A stretch of 64,000 nt of DNA from Apostichopus japonicus (lineage: Eukaryota > Echinodermata > Holothuroidea > Aspidochirotida > Stichopodidae): contig NC_092576.1 of assembly GCF_037975245.1 (NCBI RefSeq), positions 21,391,611 through 21,455,610 on the forward strand, in the 5' to 3' direction. The notes below the pieces were generated by a model, which was not told the DNA's origin, ran no database searches, and saw only the letters and a list, made by a program, of their open reading frames with translations. The translations under genes were made by a program, and so were the position numbers. The stretch's first letter is position 1; every line of letters begins with the position of its first letter. This document shows, in pieces, positions 1 to 17,036 of this stretch.

Positions 1-345
1 CATTCGATTGATCGGTACCGCACATTCGATTGATCGGTACCGCACATTCGATTGATCGGTACCGCACATTCGATTGATCGGTACGGAATATTCGTTTGAT
101 CGGTACCGCACATTCGATTGATCGGTACTGCACATTCGATTGATCGGTACCGCACATTCGATTGATCGGAACTGAACATTCGATTGATCGGTACCGCACA
201 TTCGATTGATCGGTACGGAACATTCGATTGATCGGTACCGCACATTCGATTGATCGGTACCGTATATTCGATTGATCGGTACCGCACATTCGATTGATCG
301 GTACCGCACATTCGATTGATCGGTACCGCACATTCGATTGATCGG

Positions 346-3300
346 TCACGCACATTTGCTTGATCGGTACTCAACATTCGATTGATCGGTACCGCACATT
401 CGATTGATCGGTACGGAACATTCGATTGATCGGTAAGGAACATTCGATTGAACGGTACTGCACATTCGATTGATCGGTACCGCACATTCGATTGATCGGA
501 ACCGCACATTCGATTGATCGGTAACGCACATTCGATTGATCGGTACGGAACATTCGATTGATCGGTACCGCACATTCGATTGATCGGTACGGAACATTCG
601 ATTGATCGGTACCGCACATTCGATTGATCGGTACCGCACATTCGATTGATCGGTACGGAACATTCGATTGATCGGTACCGCACATTCGATTGATCGGTAC
701 TGCACATTCGATTGATCGGTACCGCACATTTGATTGATCCGTACCGCACATTCGATTGATCGGTACCGCACATTCGATTGATCGGTACGGAACATTCGAT
801 TGATCGGTACCGCACATTCGATTGATCGGTACCGCACATTCGATTGATCGGTACGGAACATTCGATTGATCCGTACCGCACATTCGATTGATCGGTACCG
901 CACATTCGATTGATCGGAACGGAACATTCGATTGATCGGTACCGCACATTCGATTGATCCGTACCGCACATTCGATTGATCGGTCACGCACATTCGTTTG
1001 ATCGGTAAGGAACATTCGATTGATCCGTACCGCACATTCGATTGATCGGTCACGCACATTCGATTGATCGGTACCGCACATTCGATTGATCGGTACCGCA
1101 CATTCGATTGATCGGTACCGCACATTCGATTGATCGGTCACGCACATTCGATTGATCGGTACGGAACATTCGTTTGATCGGTACCGCACATTCGATTGAT
1201 CGGTACCGCACATTCGATTGATCGGTACGGAACATTCGATTGATCGGTACGGAACATTCGATTGATCGGTACCGCACATTCGATTGATCGGTACCGCACA
1301 TTCGATTGATCCGTACCGCACATTCGATTGATCGGTACCGCACATTCGATTGATCGGTACGGAACATTCGATTGATCGGTAAGGAACATTCGATTGATCG
1401 GTACGGCACATTCGATTGATCGGTACTGCACATTCGATTGATCCGTACCGCACATTCGATTGATCGGTCACGCACATTCGATTGATCGGTACGGAACATT
1501 CGATTGATCGGTACCGCACATTCGATTGATCGGTACGGAACATTCGATTGATCGGAACCGCACATTCGATTGATCGGAACGGAACATTCGATTGATCGGT
1601 ACCGCACATTCGATTGATCGGTACCGCACATTCGATTGATCGATACTGCACATTCGATTGATCGTTACGGACATTCGATTGATCGGTACCGCACATTCGA
1701 TTGATCGGTACCGCACATTCGATTGATCGGTACCGCACATTCCATTGATCCGTACCGCACATTCGATTGATCGGTACCGCACATTCCATTGATCGGAACG
1801 GAACATTCGATTGATCGGTACCGCACATTCGATTGATCCGTACCGCACATTCGATTGATCGGTCACGCACATTCGATTGATCGGTACGGAACATTCGTTT
1901 GATCGGTACCGCACATTCGATTGATCGGTACGGAACATTCGATTGATCGGTACCGCACATTCGATTGATCGGTACCGCACATTCGATTGATCGGTACCGC
2001 ACATTCGATTGATTGGTACCGCACATTCGATTGATCGGTACCGCACATTCGATTGATCGGTACCGCACATTCGATTGATCGGTACGGAACATTCGTTTGA
2101 TCGGTACCGCACATTCGTTTGATCGGTACCGCACATTCGATTGATCGGTACGGCACATTCGATTGATCGGTAGTGCACATTCGATTGATCGGTACCGAAC
2201 ATTCGATTGATCGGTACCGCACATTCGATTGATCGGTACCGCACATTCGATTGATCGGAACGGAACATTCGATTGATCGGTACCGCACATTCGATTGATC
2301 GGAACGGAACATTCGATTGATCGGTACCGCACATTCGATTGATCGTTACCGCACATTCGATTGATCGGTAGAGCACATTCGATTGATCGGTACCGCACAT
2401 TTGATTGATCCGTACCGCACATTCGATTGATCGGTCACGCACATTCGCTTGATCGGTACGGAACATTCGTTTGATCGGTACCGCACATTCGATTGATCGG
2501 TACGGAACATTCGATTGATCGGTAAGGAACATTCGATTGATCGGTACTGCACATTCGATTGATCGGTACCGCACATTCGATTGATCGGAACCGCACATTC
2601 GATTGATCGGTAACGCACATTCGATTGATCGGTACGGAACATTCGATTGATCGGTACCGCACATTCGATTGATCGGTACGGAACATTCGATTGATCGGTA
2701 CCGCACATTCGATTGATCCGTACCGCACATTCGATTGATCGGTACCGCACATTCGATTGATCGGTCACGCACATTCGATTGATCGGTACGGAACATTCGG
2801 TACTGCACATTCGATTGATCGGTACGGAACATTCGATTGATCGGTACGGAACATTCGATTGATCGGTACGGAACATTCGATTGATCGGTACCGCACATTC
2901 GATTGATCAGTACCGCACATTCGATTGATCGGTACGGAACATTCGATTGATCGGTACCGCACATTCGATTGATCGGTACCGCACATTCGATTGATCGGTC
3001 ACGCACATTCGATTGATCGGTACGGAACGTTCGTTTGATCGGTACCGCACATTCGATTGAACGGTACGGAACATTCGATTGATCGGTAAGGAACATTCGA
3101 TTGATCGGTACCGCACATTCGATTGATCGGTACTGCACATTCGATTGATCGGTACCGCACATTCGATTGATCGGTACCGCACATTCGATTGATCGGTACC
3201 GCACATTCGATTGATCGGTCACGCACATTCGATTGATCGGTACCGCACATTCGATTGATCGGTACGGAACATTCGATTGATCGGTACGGAACATTCGATT

Positions 3301-6300
3301 GATCGGTACCGCACATTCGATTGATCGGTACCGCACATTCGATTGATCGGTATTGAACATTCGATTGATCGGTACCGCACATTCGATTGATCCGTACCGC
3401 ACATTCGATTGATCGGTCACGCACATTCGATTGATCGGTACGGAACATTCGTTTGATCGGTACCGCACATTCGATTGATCGGTACGGAACATTCGATTGA
3501 TCGGTAAGGAACATTCGATTGATCGGTACCGCACATTCGATTGATCGGTACCGCACATTCGATTGATCGGTACGGAACATTCGATTGATCGGTACCGCAC
3601 ATTCGATTGATCGGTACTGCACATTCGATTGATCGGTACCGCACATTCGATTGATCCGTACCGCACATTCGATTGATCGGTACCGCACATTCGATTGATC
3701 GGTACGGAACATTCGATTGATCGGTACCGCACATTCGATTGATCGGTACCGAACATTCGATTGATCGGTACCGCACATTCGATTGATCGGTACCGCACAT
3801 TCGATTGATCGGAACGGAACATTCGATTGATCGGTACCGCACATTCGATTGATCGGTACCGCACATTCGATTGATCGGTACCGCACATTCGATTGATCGA
3901 TACTGCACATTCGATTGATCGGTACGGTTATTCGATTGATCGGTACCGCACATTCGATTGATCGGTACCGCACATTCGATTGATCGGTACCGCACATTCC
4001 ATTGATCCGTACCGCACATTCGATTGATCGGTACCGCACATTCGATTGATCGGAACGGAACATTCGATTGATCGGTACCGCACATTCGATTGATCCGTAC
4101 CGCACATTCGATTGATCGGTCACGCACATTCGATTGATCGGTACGGAACATTCGTTTGATCGGTACCGCACATTCGATTGATCGGTACGAAACATTCGAT
4201 TGATCGGTAAGGAACATTCGATTGATCGGTACTGCACATTCGATTGATCGGTACCGCACATTCGATTGATCGGTACCGCACATTCGATTGATCGGTACCG
4301 CACATTCGATTGATCGGTACCGCACATTCGATTGATCGGTACGGAACATTCGATTGATCGGTACCGCACATTCGATTGATCGGTACTGCACATTCGATTG
4401 ATCGGTACCGCACATTCGATTGATCCGTACCGCACATTCGATTGATCGGTACCGCACATTCGATTGATCGGTACGGAACATTCGATTGATCGGTACCGCA
4501 CATTCGATTGATCGGTACCGCACATTCGATTGATCGGTACTGCACATTCGATTGATCGGTACCGAACATTCGATTGATCGGTACCGCACATTCGATTGAT
4601 CGGTACCGCACATTCGATTGATCGGAACGGAACATTCGATTGATCGGTACCGCACATTCGATTGATCGGTACCGCACATTGGATTGATCGGTACCGCACA
4701 TTCGATTGATCGATACTGCACATTCGATTGATCGGTACGGTTATTCGATTGATCGGTACCGCACGTTCGATTGATCGGTACCGCACATTCGATTGATCGG
4801 TCACGCACATTCGCTTGATCGGTACTCAACATTCGATTGATCGGTACCGCACATTCGATTGATCGGTACGGAACATTCGATTGATCGGTAAGGAACATTC
4901 GTTTGATCGGTACTGCACATTCGATTGATCGGTACCGCACATTCGATTGATCGGAACCGCACATTCGATTGATCGGTAACGCACATTCGATTGATCGGTA
5001 CGGAACATTCGATTGATCGGTACCGCACATTCGATTGATCGGTACGGAACATTCGATTGATCGGTACCGCACATTCGATTGATCGGTACCGCACATTCGA
5101 TTGATCGGTACGGAACATTCGATTGATCGGTACCGCACATTCGATTGATCGGTACTGCACATTCGATTGATCGGTACCGCACATTTGATTGATCCGTACC
5201 GCACATTCGATTGATCGGTACCGCACATTCGATTGATCGGTACGGAACATTCGATTGATCGGTACCGCACATTCGATTGATCGGTACCGAACATTCGATT
5301 GATCGGTACTGCACATTCGATTGATCCGTACCGCACATTCGATTGATCGGTACCGCACATTCGATTGATCGGAACGGAACATTCGATTGATCGGTACCGC
5401 ACATTCGATTGATCCGTACCGCACATTCGATTGATCGGTCACGCACATTCGATTGATCGGTACGGAACATTCGTTTGATCGGTAAGGAACATTCGATTGA
5501 TCCGTACCGCACATTCGATTGATCGGTCACGCACATTCGATTGATCGGTACCGCACATTCGATTGATCGGTACCGCACATTCGATTGATCGGTACCGCAC
5601 ATTCGATTGATCGGTCACGCACATTCGATTGATCGGTACGGAACATTCGTTTGATCGGTACCGCACATTCGATTGATCGGTACCGCACATTCGATTGATC
5701 GGTACGGAACATTCGATTGATCGGTACGGAACATTCGATTGATCGGTACCGCACATTCGATTGATCGGTACCGCACATTCGATTGATCCGTACCGCACAT
5801 TCGATTGATCGGTACCGCACATTCGATTGATCGGTACGGAACATTCGATTGATCGGTAAGGAACATTCGATTGATCGGTACTGCACATTCGATTGATCGG
5901 TACCGCACATTCTATTGATCGGAACCGCACATTCGATTGATCGGTAACGCACATTCGATTGATCGGTACGGAACATTCGATTGATCGGTACCGCACATTC
6001 GATTGATCGGTACGGAACATTCGATTGATCGGTACCGCACATTCGATTGATCCGTACCGCACATTCGATTGATCGGTACCGCACATTCGATTGATCGGTC
6101 ACGCACATTCGATTGATCGGTACGGCACATTCGATTGATCGGTACGGAACATTCGATTGAACGGTACGGAACATTCGTTTGATCGGTACCGCACATTCGA
6201 TTGATCGGTACGGCACATTCGATTGATCGGTACTGCACATTCGATTGATCCGTACCGCACATTCGATTGATCGGTCACGCACATTCGATTGATCGGTACG

Positions 6301-9300
6301 GAACATTCGTTTGATCGGTACCGCACATTCGATTGATCGGTACGGAACATTCGATTGATCGGAACCGCACATTCGATTGATCGGAACGGAACATTCGATT
6401 GATCGGTACCGCACATTCGATTGATCGGTACCGCACATTCGATTGATCGATACTGCACATTCGATTGATCGTTACGGACATTCGATTGATCGGTACCGCA
6501 CATTCGATTGATCGGTACCGCACATTCGATTGATCGGTACCGCACATTCCATTGATCCGTACCGCACATTCGATTGATCGGTACCGCACATTCCATTGAT
6601 CGGAACGGAACATTCGATTGATCGGTACCGCACATTCGATTGATCCGTACCGCACATTCGATTGATCGGTCACGCACAATTGATTGATCGGTACGGAACA
6701 TTCGTTTGATCGGTACCGCACATTCGATTGATCGGTACGGAACATTCGATTGATCGGTACCGCACATTCGATTGATCGGTACCGCACATTCGATTGATCG
6801 GTACCGCACATTCGATTGATCGGTACCGCACATTCGATTGATCGGTACCGCACATTCGATTGATCGGTACCGCACATTCGATTGATCGGTACGGAACATT
6901 CGTTTGATCGGTACCGCACATTCGTTTGATCGGTACCGCACATTCGATTGATCGGTACGGCACATTCGATTGATCGGTAGTGCACATTCGATTGATCGGT
7001 ACCGAACATTCGATTGATCGGTACCGCACATTCGATTGATCGGTACCGCACATTCGATTGATCGGAACGGAACATTCGATTGATCGGTACCGCACATTCG
7101 ATTGATCGGAACGGAACATTCGATTGATCGGTACCGCACATTCGATTGATCGTTACCGCACATTCGATTGATCGGTAGAGCACATTCGATTGATCGGTAC
7201 CGCACATTTGATTGATCCGTACCGCACATTCGATTGATCGGTCACGCACATTCGCTTGATCGGTACGGAACATTCGTTTGATCGGTACCGCACATTCGAT
7301 TGATCGGTCACGCACATTCGATTGATCGGTACGGAACATTCGGTACTGCACATTCGATTGATCGGTACGGAACATTCGATTGATCGGTACGGAACATTCG
7401 ATTGATCGGTACGGAACATTCGATTGATCGGTACCGCACATTCGATTGATCGGTACCGCACATTCGATTGATCGGTACGGAACATTCGATTGATCGGTAC
7501 GGAACATTCGATTGATCGGTACCGCACATTCGATTGATCCGTACCGCACATTCGATTGATCGGTCACGCACATTCGATTGATCGGTACGGAACATTCGTT
7601 TGATCGGTACCGCACATTCGATTGATCGGTACGGAACATTCGATTGATCGGTAAGGAACATTCGATTGATCGGTACCGCACATTCGATTGATCGGTACCG
7701 CACATTCGATTGATCGGTACGGAACATTCGATTGATCGGTACCGCACATTCGATTGATCGGTACTGCACATTCGATTGATCGGTACCGCACATTCGATTG
7801 ATCCGTACCGCACATTCGATTGATCGGTACCGCACATTCGATTGATCAGTACTGCACATTCGATTGATCGGTACCGAACATTCGATTGATCGGTACCGCA
7901 CATTCGATTGATCGGTACCGCACATTCGATTGATCGGAACGGAACATTCGATTGATCGGTACCGCACATTCGATTGATCGGTACCGCACATTCGATTGAT
8001 CGGTACCGCACATTCGATTGATCGATACTGCACATTCGATTGATCGGTACGGTTATTCGATTGATCGGTACCGCACATTCGATTGATCGGTACCGCACAT
8101 TCGATTGATCGGTACCGCACATTCCATTGATCCGTACCGCACATTCGATTGATCGGTACCGCACATTCGATTGATCGGAACGGAACATTCGATTGATCGG
8201 TACCGCACATTCGATTGATCCGTACCGCACATTCGATTGATCGGTCACGCACATTCGATTGATCGGTACGGAACATTCGTTTGATCGGTACCGCACATTC
8301 GATTGATCGGTACGGAACATTCGATTGATCGGTAAGGAACATTCGATTGATCGGTACTGCACATTCGATTGATCGGTACCGCACATTCGATTGATCGGTA
8401 CCGCACATTCGATTGATCGGTACCGCACATTCGATTGATCGGTACCGCACATTCGATTGATCGGTACTGCACATTCGATTGATCGGTACTGCACATTCGA
8501 TTGATCGGTACCGCACATTCGATTGATCGGTACCGCACATTCGATTGATCGGTACGGAATATTCGTTTGATCGGTACCGCACATTCGATTGATCGGTACT
8601 GCACATTCGATTGATCGGTACCGCACATTCGATTGATCGGAACTGAACATTCGATTGATCGGTACCGCACATTCGATTGATCGGTACGGAACATTCGATT
8701 GATCGGTACCGCACATTCGATTGATCGGTACCGCATATTCGATTGATCGGTACCGCACATTCGATTGATCGGTACCGCACATTCGATTGATCCGTACCGC
8801 ACATTCGATTGATCGGTCACGCACATTCGCTTGATCGGTACTCAACATTCGATTGATCGGTACCGCACATTCGATTGATCGGTACGGAACATTCGATTGA
8901 TCGGTAAGGAACATTCGATTGATCGGTACTGCACATTCGATTGATCGGTACCGCACATTCGATTGATCGGAACCGCACATTCGATTGATCGGTAACGCAC
9001 ATTCGATTGATCGGTACGGAACATTCGATTGATCGGTACCGCACATTCGATTGATCGGTACGGAACATTCGATTGATCGGTACCGCACATTCGATTGATC
9101 GGTACCGCACATTCGATTGATCGGAACGGAACATTCGATTGATCGGTACCGCACATTCGATTGATCGGTACTGCACATTCGATTGATCGGTACCGCACAT
9201 TTGATTGATCCGTACCGCACATTCGATTGATCGGTACCGCACATTCGATTGATCGGTACGGAACATTCGATTGATCGGTACCGCACATTCGATTGATCGG

Positions 9301-11500
9301 TACCGCACATTCGATTGATCGGTACGGAACATTCGATTGATCGGAACCGCACATTCGATTGATCGGAACGGAACAATCGATTGATCGGTACCGCACATTC
9401 GATTGATCGGTACCGCACATTCGATTGATCGATACGGAACATTCGATTGATCGTTACGGACATTCGATTGATCGGTACCGCACATTCGATTGATCGGTAC
9501 CGCACATTCGATTGATCGGTACCGCACATTCCATTGATCCGTACCGCACATTCGATTGATCGGTACCGCACATTCCATTGATCGGAACGGAACATTCGAT
9601 TGATCGGTACCGCACATTCGATTGATGTGTACCGCACATTCGATTGATCGGTCACGCACATTCGATTGATCGGTACGGAACATTCGTTTGATCGGTACCG
9701 CACATTCGATTGATCGGTACCGCACATTCGATTGATCGGTACGGAACATTCGATTGATCGGTACCGCACATTCGATTGATCGGTACTGCACATTCGATTG
9801 ATCGGTACCGCACATTTGATTGATCCGTACCGCACATTCGATTGATCGGTACGGAACATTCGATTGATCGGTACCGCACATTCGATTGATCGGTACCGCA
9901 CATTCGATTGATCGGTACTGCACATTCGATTGATCCGTACCGCACATTCGATTGATCGGTCACGCACATTCGATTAATTGGAACGGAACATTCGGTTGAT
10001 CGGTACTGCACATTCGATTGATCCGTACCGCACATTCGATTGATCGGTCACGCACATTCGATTGATCGGTACGGAACATTCGTTTGATCGGTACCGCACA
10101 TTCGATTGATCGGTACGGAACATTCGATTGATCGGAACCGCACATTCGATTGATCGGAACGGAACATTCGATTGATCGGTACCGCACATTCGATTGATCG
10201 GTACCGCACATTCGATTGATCGATACTGCACATTCGATTGATCGTTACGGACATTCGATTGATCGGTACCGCACATTCGATTGATCGGTACCGCACATTC
10301 GATTGATCGGTACCGCACATTCCATTGATCCGTACCGCACATTCGATTGATCGGTACCGCACATTCCATTGATCGGAACGGAACATTCGATTGATCGGTA
10401 CCGCACATTCGATTGATCCGTACCGCACATTCGATTGATCGGTCACGCACATTCGATTGATCGGTACGGAACATTCGTTTGATCGGTACCGCACATTCGA
10501 TTGATCGGTACGGAACATTCGATTGATCGGTAAGGAGCATTCGATTGATCGGTACCGAACATTCGATTGATCGGTACTGCACATTCGATTGATCGGTACC
10601 GCACATTCGCTTGATCGGTACGGAACATTCGTTCGATCGGTACCGCACATTCGATTGATCGGTACCGCACATTCGATTGATCGGTCACGCACATTCGATT
10701 GATCGGTACGGAACATTCGGTACTGCACATTCGATTGATCGGTACGGAACATTCGATTGATCGGTACGGAACATTCGATTGATCGGTACGGAACATTCGA
10801 TTGATCGGTACGGAACATTCGTTTGATCGGTACCGCACATTCGATTGATCGGTACGGAACATTCGATTGATCGGTAAGGAACATTCGATTGATCGGTACC
10901 GCATATTCGATTGATCGGTACCGCACATTCGATTGATCGGTACCGCACATTCGATTGATCCGTACCGCACATTCGATTGATCGGTCACGCACATTCGCTT
11001 GATCGGTACGGAACGTTCGTTTGATCGGTACCGCACATTCGATTGAACGGTACGGAACATTCGATTGATCGGTAAGGAACATTCGATTGATCGGTATGGC
11101 ACATTCGATTGATCGGTACCGCACATTCGATTGATCGGTACCGCACATTCGATTGATCGGTACCGCACATTCGATTGATCGGTACCGCACATTCGATTGA
11201 TCGGTCACGCACATTCGATTGATCGGTACGGAACATTCGTTTGATCGGTACCGCACATTCGATTGATCGGTACCGCACATTCGATTGATCGGTACGGAAC
11301 ATTCGATTGATCGGTACGGAACATTCGATTGATCGGTACCGCACATTCGATTGATCGGTACCGCACATTCGATTGATCGGTACGGAACATTCGATTGATC
11401 GGTACCGCACATTCGATTGATCCGTACCGCACATTCGATTGATCGGTCACGCACATTCGATTGATCGGTACGGAACATTCGTTTGATCGGTACCGCACAT
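346..11500 (+). repeat. Left higher-order repeat region, multi-kb duplicated blocks
   Basis: Rare unit variants recur in the same order at multi-kilobase spacing. The variant TACTCAAC occurs at 368, 4,823 and 8,839, and again at 12,700, 16,409, 18,212 and 21,921. Variant GATCGTTACGGACATT occurs near 1,662, 6,469, 9,451 and 10,242. The stretch around 1,665-2,300 matches 6,472-7,100 at an offset of 4,807 bp, while 1 to about 370 matches 8,472-8,840 at an offset of 8,471 bp. Offsets change along the blocks, so unit-sized deletions and additions followed the duplications. Boundaries were not resolved base by base. Confidence 0.65.
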
Positions 11501-11502
11501 TC

Positions 11503-14500
11503 GATTGATCGGTACGGAACATTCGATTGATCGGTAAGGAACATTCGATTGATCGGTACCGCACATTCGATTGATCGGTACCGCACATTCGATTGATCGG
11601 TACGGAACATTCGATTGATCGGTACCGCACATTCGATTGATCGGTACTGCACATTCGATTGATCGGTACCGCACATTCGATTTATCCGTACCGCACATTC
11701 GATTGATCGGTACCGCACATTCGATTGATCGGTACGGAACATTCGATTGATCGGAACCGCACATTCGATTGATCGGTACCGCACATTCGATTGATCGGTA
11801 CTGCACATTCGATTGATCGGTACCGAACATTCGATTGATCGGTACCGCACATTCGATTGATCGGTACCGCACATTCGATTGATCGGAACGGAACATTCGA
11901 TTGATCGGTACCGCACATTCGATTGATCGGTACCGCACATTCGATTGATCGGTACCGCACATTCGATTGATCGATACTGCACATTCGATTGATCGGTACG
12001 GTTATTCGATTGATCGGTACCGCACATTCGATTGATCGGTACCGCACATTCGATTGATCGGTACCGCACATTCCATTGATCCGTACCGCACATTCGATTG
12101 ATCGGTACCGCACATTCGATTGATCGGAACGGAACATTCGATTGATCGGTACCGCACATTCGATTGATCCGTACCGCACATTCGATTGATCGGTCACGCA
12201 CATTCGATTGATCGGTACGGAACATTCGTTTGATCGGTACCGCACATTCGATTGATCGGTACGGAACATTCGATTGATCGGTACGGAACATTCGATTGAT
12301 CGGTACCGCACATTCGATTGATCGGTACCGCACATTCGATTGATCGGTACCGCACATTCGATTGATCGGTACCGCACATTCGATTGATCGGTACCGCACA
12401 TTCGATTGATCGGTACGGAATATTCGTTTGATCGGTACCGCACATTCGATTGATCGGTACTGCACATTCGATTGATCGGTACCGCACATTCGATTGATCG
12501 GAACTGAACATTCGATTGATCGGTACCGCACATTCGATTGATCGGTACGGAACATTCGATTGATCGGTACCGCACATTCGATTGATCGGTACCGCACATT
12601 CGATTGATCGGTACCGCACATTCGATTGATCGGTACCGCACATTCGATTGATCCGTACCGCACATTCGATTGATCGGTCACGCACATTCGCTTGATCGGT
12701 ACTCAACATTCGATTGATCGGTACCGCACATTCGATTGATCGGTACGGAACATTCGATTGATCGGTAAGGAACATTCGATTGATCGGTACTGCACATTCG
12801 ATTGATCGGTACCGCACATTCGATTGATCGGAACCGCACATTCGATTGATCGGTAACGCACATTCGATTGATCGGTACGGAACATTCGATTGATCGGTAC
12901 CGCACATTCGATTGATCGGTACGGAACATTCAATTGATCGGTACCGCACATTCGATTGATCGGTACCGCACATTCGATTGATCGGTACGGAACATTCGAT
13001 TGATCGGTACCGCACATTCGATTGATCGGTACTGCACATTCGATTGATCGGTACCGCACATTTGATTGATCCGTACCGCACATTCGATTGATCGTTACCG
13101 CACATTCGATTGATCGGTACGGAACATTCGATTGATCGGTACCGCACATTCGATTGATCGGTACCGCACATTCGATTGATCGGTACTGCACATTCGATTG
13201 ATCCGTACCGCACATTCGATTGACTGGTACCGCACATTCGATTGATCGGAACGGAACATTCGATTGATCGGTTCTGCACATTCGATTGATCCGTACCGCA
13301 CATTCGATTGATCGGTCACGCACATTAGATTGATCGGTACGGAACATTCGTTTGATCGGTACCGCACATTCGATTGATCGGTACGGAACATTCGATTGAT
13401 CGGTACGGAACATTCGATTGATCGGTACTGCACATTCGATTGATCGGTACCGCACATTCGATTGATCGGTACCGCACATTCGATTGATCGGTACCGCACA
13501 TTCGATTGATCGGTACCGCACATTCGATTGATCGGTACGGAATATTCGTTTGATCGGTACCGCACATTCGATTGATCGGTACTGCACATTCGATTGATCG
13601 GTACCGCACATTCGATTGATCGGAACTGAACATTCGATTGATCGGTACGGAACATTCGATTGATCGGTACCGCACATTCGATTGATCGGTACCGCACATT
13701 CGATTGATCGGTACCGCACATTCGATTGATCGGTACCGCACATTCGATTGATCCGTACCGCACATTCGATTGATCGGTCACGCACATTCGATTGATCGGT
13801 ACTGAACAATCGATTGATCGGTACCGCACATTCGATTGATCGGTACGGAACATTCGATTGATCGGTAAGGAACATTCGATTGATCGGTACTGCACATTCG
13901 ATTGATCGGTACCGCACATTCGATTGATCGGAACCGCACATTCGATTGATCGGTAACGCACATTCGATTGATCGGTACGGAACATTCGATTGATCGGTAC
14001 CGCACATTCGATTGATCGGTACGGAACATTCGATTAATCGGTACCGCACATTCGATTGATCGGTACCGCACATTCGATTGATCGGTACGGAACATTCGAT
14101 TGATCGGTACCGCACATTCGATTGATCGGTACTGCACATTCGATTGATCGGTACCGCACATTTGATTGATCCGTACCGCACATTCGATTGATCGGTACCG
14201 CACATTCGATTGATCGGTACGGAACATTCGATTGATCGGTACCGCACATTCGATTGATCGGTACCGCACATTCGATTGATCGGTACTGCACATTCGATTG
14301 ATCCGTACCGCACATTCGATTGATCGGTACCGCACATTCGATTGATCGGAACGGAACATTCGATTGATCGGTTCTGCACATTCGATTGATCCGTACCGCA
14401 CATTCGATTGATCGGTCACGCACATTAGATTGATCGGTACGGAACATTCGTTTGATCGGTACCGCACATTCGATTGATCGGTACGGAACATTCGATTGAT

Positions 14501-17036
14501 CGGAACCGCACATTCGATTGATCGGAACGGAACATTCGATTGATCGGTACCGCACATTCGATTGATCGGTACCGCACATTCGATTGATCGATACTGCACA
14601 TTCGATTGATCGTTACGGACATTCGATTGATCGGTACCGCACATTCGATTGATCGGTACGGAACATTCGATTGATCGGTACCGCACATTCCATTGATCCG
14701 TACCGCACATTCGATTGATCGGTACCGCACATTCCATTGATCGGAACGGAACAGTCGATTGATCGGTACCGCACATTCGATTGATCCGTACCGCACATTC
14801 GATTGATCGGTCACGCACATTCGATTGATCGGTACGGAACATTCGTTTGATCGGTACCGCACATTCGATTGATCGGTACGGAACATTCGATTGATCGGTA
14901 AGGAGCATTCGAATGATCGGTACCGCACATTCGATTGATCGGTACCGCACATTCGATTGATCGGTACCGCACATTCGATTGATCGGTACCGCACATTCGA
15001 TTGATCGGTACGGAACATTCGTTTGATCGGTACCGCACATTCGTTTGATCGGTACCGCACATTCGATTGATCGGTACGGCACATTCGATTGATCGGTACT
15101 GCACATTCGATTGATCGGTACCGAACATTCGATTGATCGGTACGGAACATTCGATTGATCGGTAAGGAACATTCGATTGATCGGTACTGCACATTCGATT
15201 GATCGGTACCGCACATTCGATTGATCAGAACCGCACATTCGATTGATCGGTAACGCACATTCGATTGATCGGTACGGAACATTCGATTGATCGGTACCGC
15301 ACATTCGATTGATCGGTACGGAACATTCGATTGATCGGTACCGCACATTCGATTGATCCGTACCGCACATTCGATTGATCGGTACCGCACATTCGATTGA
15401 TCGGTCACGCACATTCGATTGATCGGTACGGAACATTCGGTACCGCACATTCGATTGATCGGTACGGAACATTCGATTGATCGGTACGGAACATTCGATT
15501 GATCGGTACGGAACATTCGATTGATCGGTACCGCACATTCGATTGATCGGTACCGCACATTCGATTGATCGGTACTGCACATTCGATTGATCGGTACCGC
15601 ACATTCGATTGATCGGTACTGCACATTCGATTGATCGGTACCGCACATTCGATTGATCGGTACCGCACATTCGATTGATCGGTACCGCACATTCGATTGA
15701 TCGGTCACGCACATTCGATTGATCGGTACGGAACATTCGTTTGATCGGTACCGCACATTCGATTGATCGGTACCGCACATTCGATTGATCGGTACGGAAC
15801 ATTCGATTGATCGGTACGGAACATTCGATTGATCGGTACCGCACATTCGATTGATCGGTACCGCACATTCGATTGATCGGTACGGAACAATCGATTGATC
15901 GGTACCGCACATTCGATTGATCCGTACCGCACATTCGATTGATCGGTCACGCACATTTGATTGATCGGTACGGAACATTCGATTGATCGGTACGGAACAT
16001 TCGATTGATCGGTACCGCACATTCGATTGATCGGTACCGCACATTCGATTGATCGGTACCGCACATTCGATTGATCGGTACCGCACATTCGATTGATCGG
16101 TACCGCACATTCGATTGATCGGTACGGAATATTCGTTTGATCGGTACCGCACATTCGATTGATCGGTACTGCACATTCGATTGATCGGTACCGCACATTC
16201 GATTGATCGGAACTGAACATTCGATTGATCGGTACCGCACATTCGATTGATCGGTACGGAACATTCGATTGATCGGTACCGCACATTCGATTGATCGGTA
16301 CCGCACATTCGATTGATCGGTACCGCACATTCGATTGATCGGTACCGCACATTCGATTGATCCGTACCGCACATTCGATTGATCGGTCACGCACATTCGC
16401 TTGATCGGTACTCAACATTCGATTGATCGGTACCGCACATTCGATTGATCGGTACGGAACATTCGATTGATCGGTAAGGAACATTCGATTGATCGGTACT
16501 GCACATTCGATTGATCGGTACCGCACATTCGATTGATCGGAACCGCACATTCGATTGATCGGTAACGCACATTCGATTGATCGGTACGGAACATTCGATT
16601 GATCGGTACCGCACATTCGATTGATCGGTACGGAACATTCGATTGATCGGTACCGCACATTCGATTGATCGGTACCGCACATTCGATTGATCGGTACGGA
16701 ACATTCGATTGATCGGTACCGCACATTCGATTGATCGGTACTGCACATTCGATTGATCGGTACCGCACATTTGATTGATCCGTACCGCACATTCGATTGA
16801 TCGTTACCGCACATTCGATTGATCGGTACGGAACATTCGATTGATCGGTACCGCACATTCGATTGATCGGTACCGCACATTCGATTGATCGGTACTGCAC
16901 ATTCGATTGATCCGTACCGCACATTCGATTGACTGGTACCGCACATTCGATTGATCGGAACGGAACATTCGATTGATCGGTTCTGCACATTCGATTGATC
17001 CGTACCGCACATTCGATTGATCGGTCACGCACATTA
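11503..17036 (+). repeat. 5,534-bp higher-order unit, copy A
   Basis: First copy of a large tandem duplication inside the main array. Rare markers line up with copy B (from 17,037) at an offset of 5,534 bp: TTCGATTTATCCG at 11,677 and 17,211, and the shortened form ACGGTTATTCG near 11,998 and 17,532. A one-unit (22-bp) deletion in copy B between about 12,421 and 12,651 of copy A makes the offset 5,512 from there to 16,560. Translated frames of about 650-720 residues from the two copies are identical, so nucleotide identity is very high. Part of the interior (around 12,660-13,300) recurs at 16,370-17,000 with offset 3,709, an older nested duplication. Confidence 0.8.
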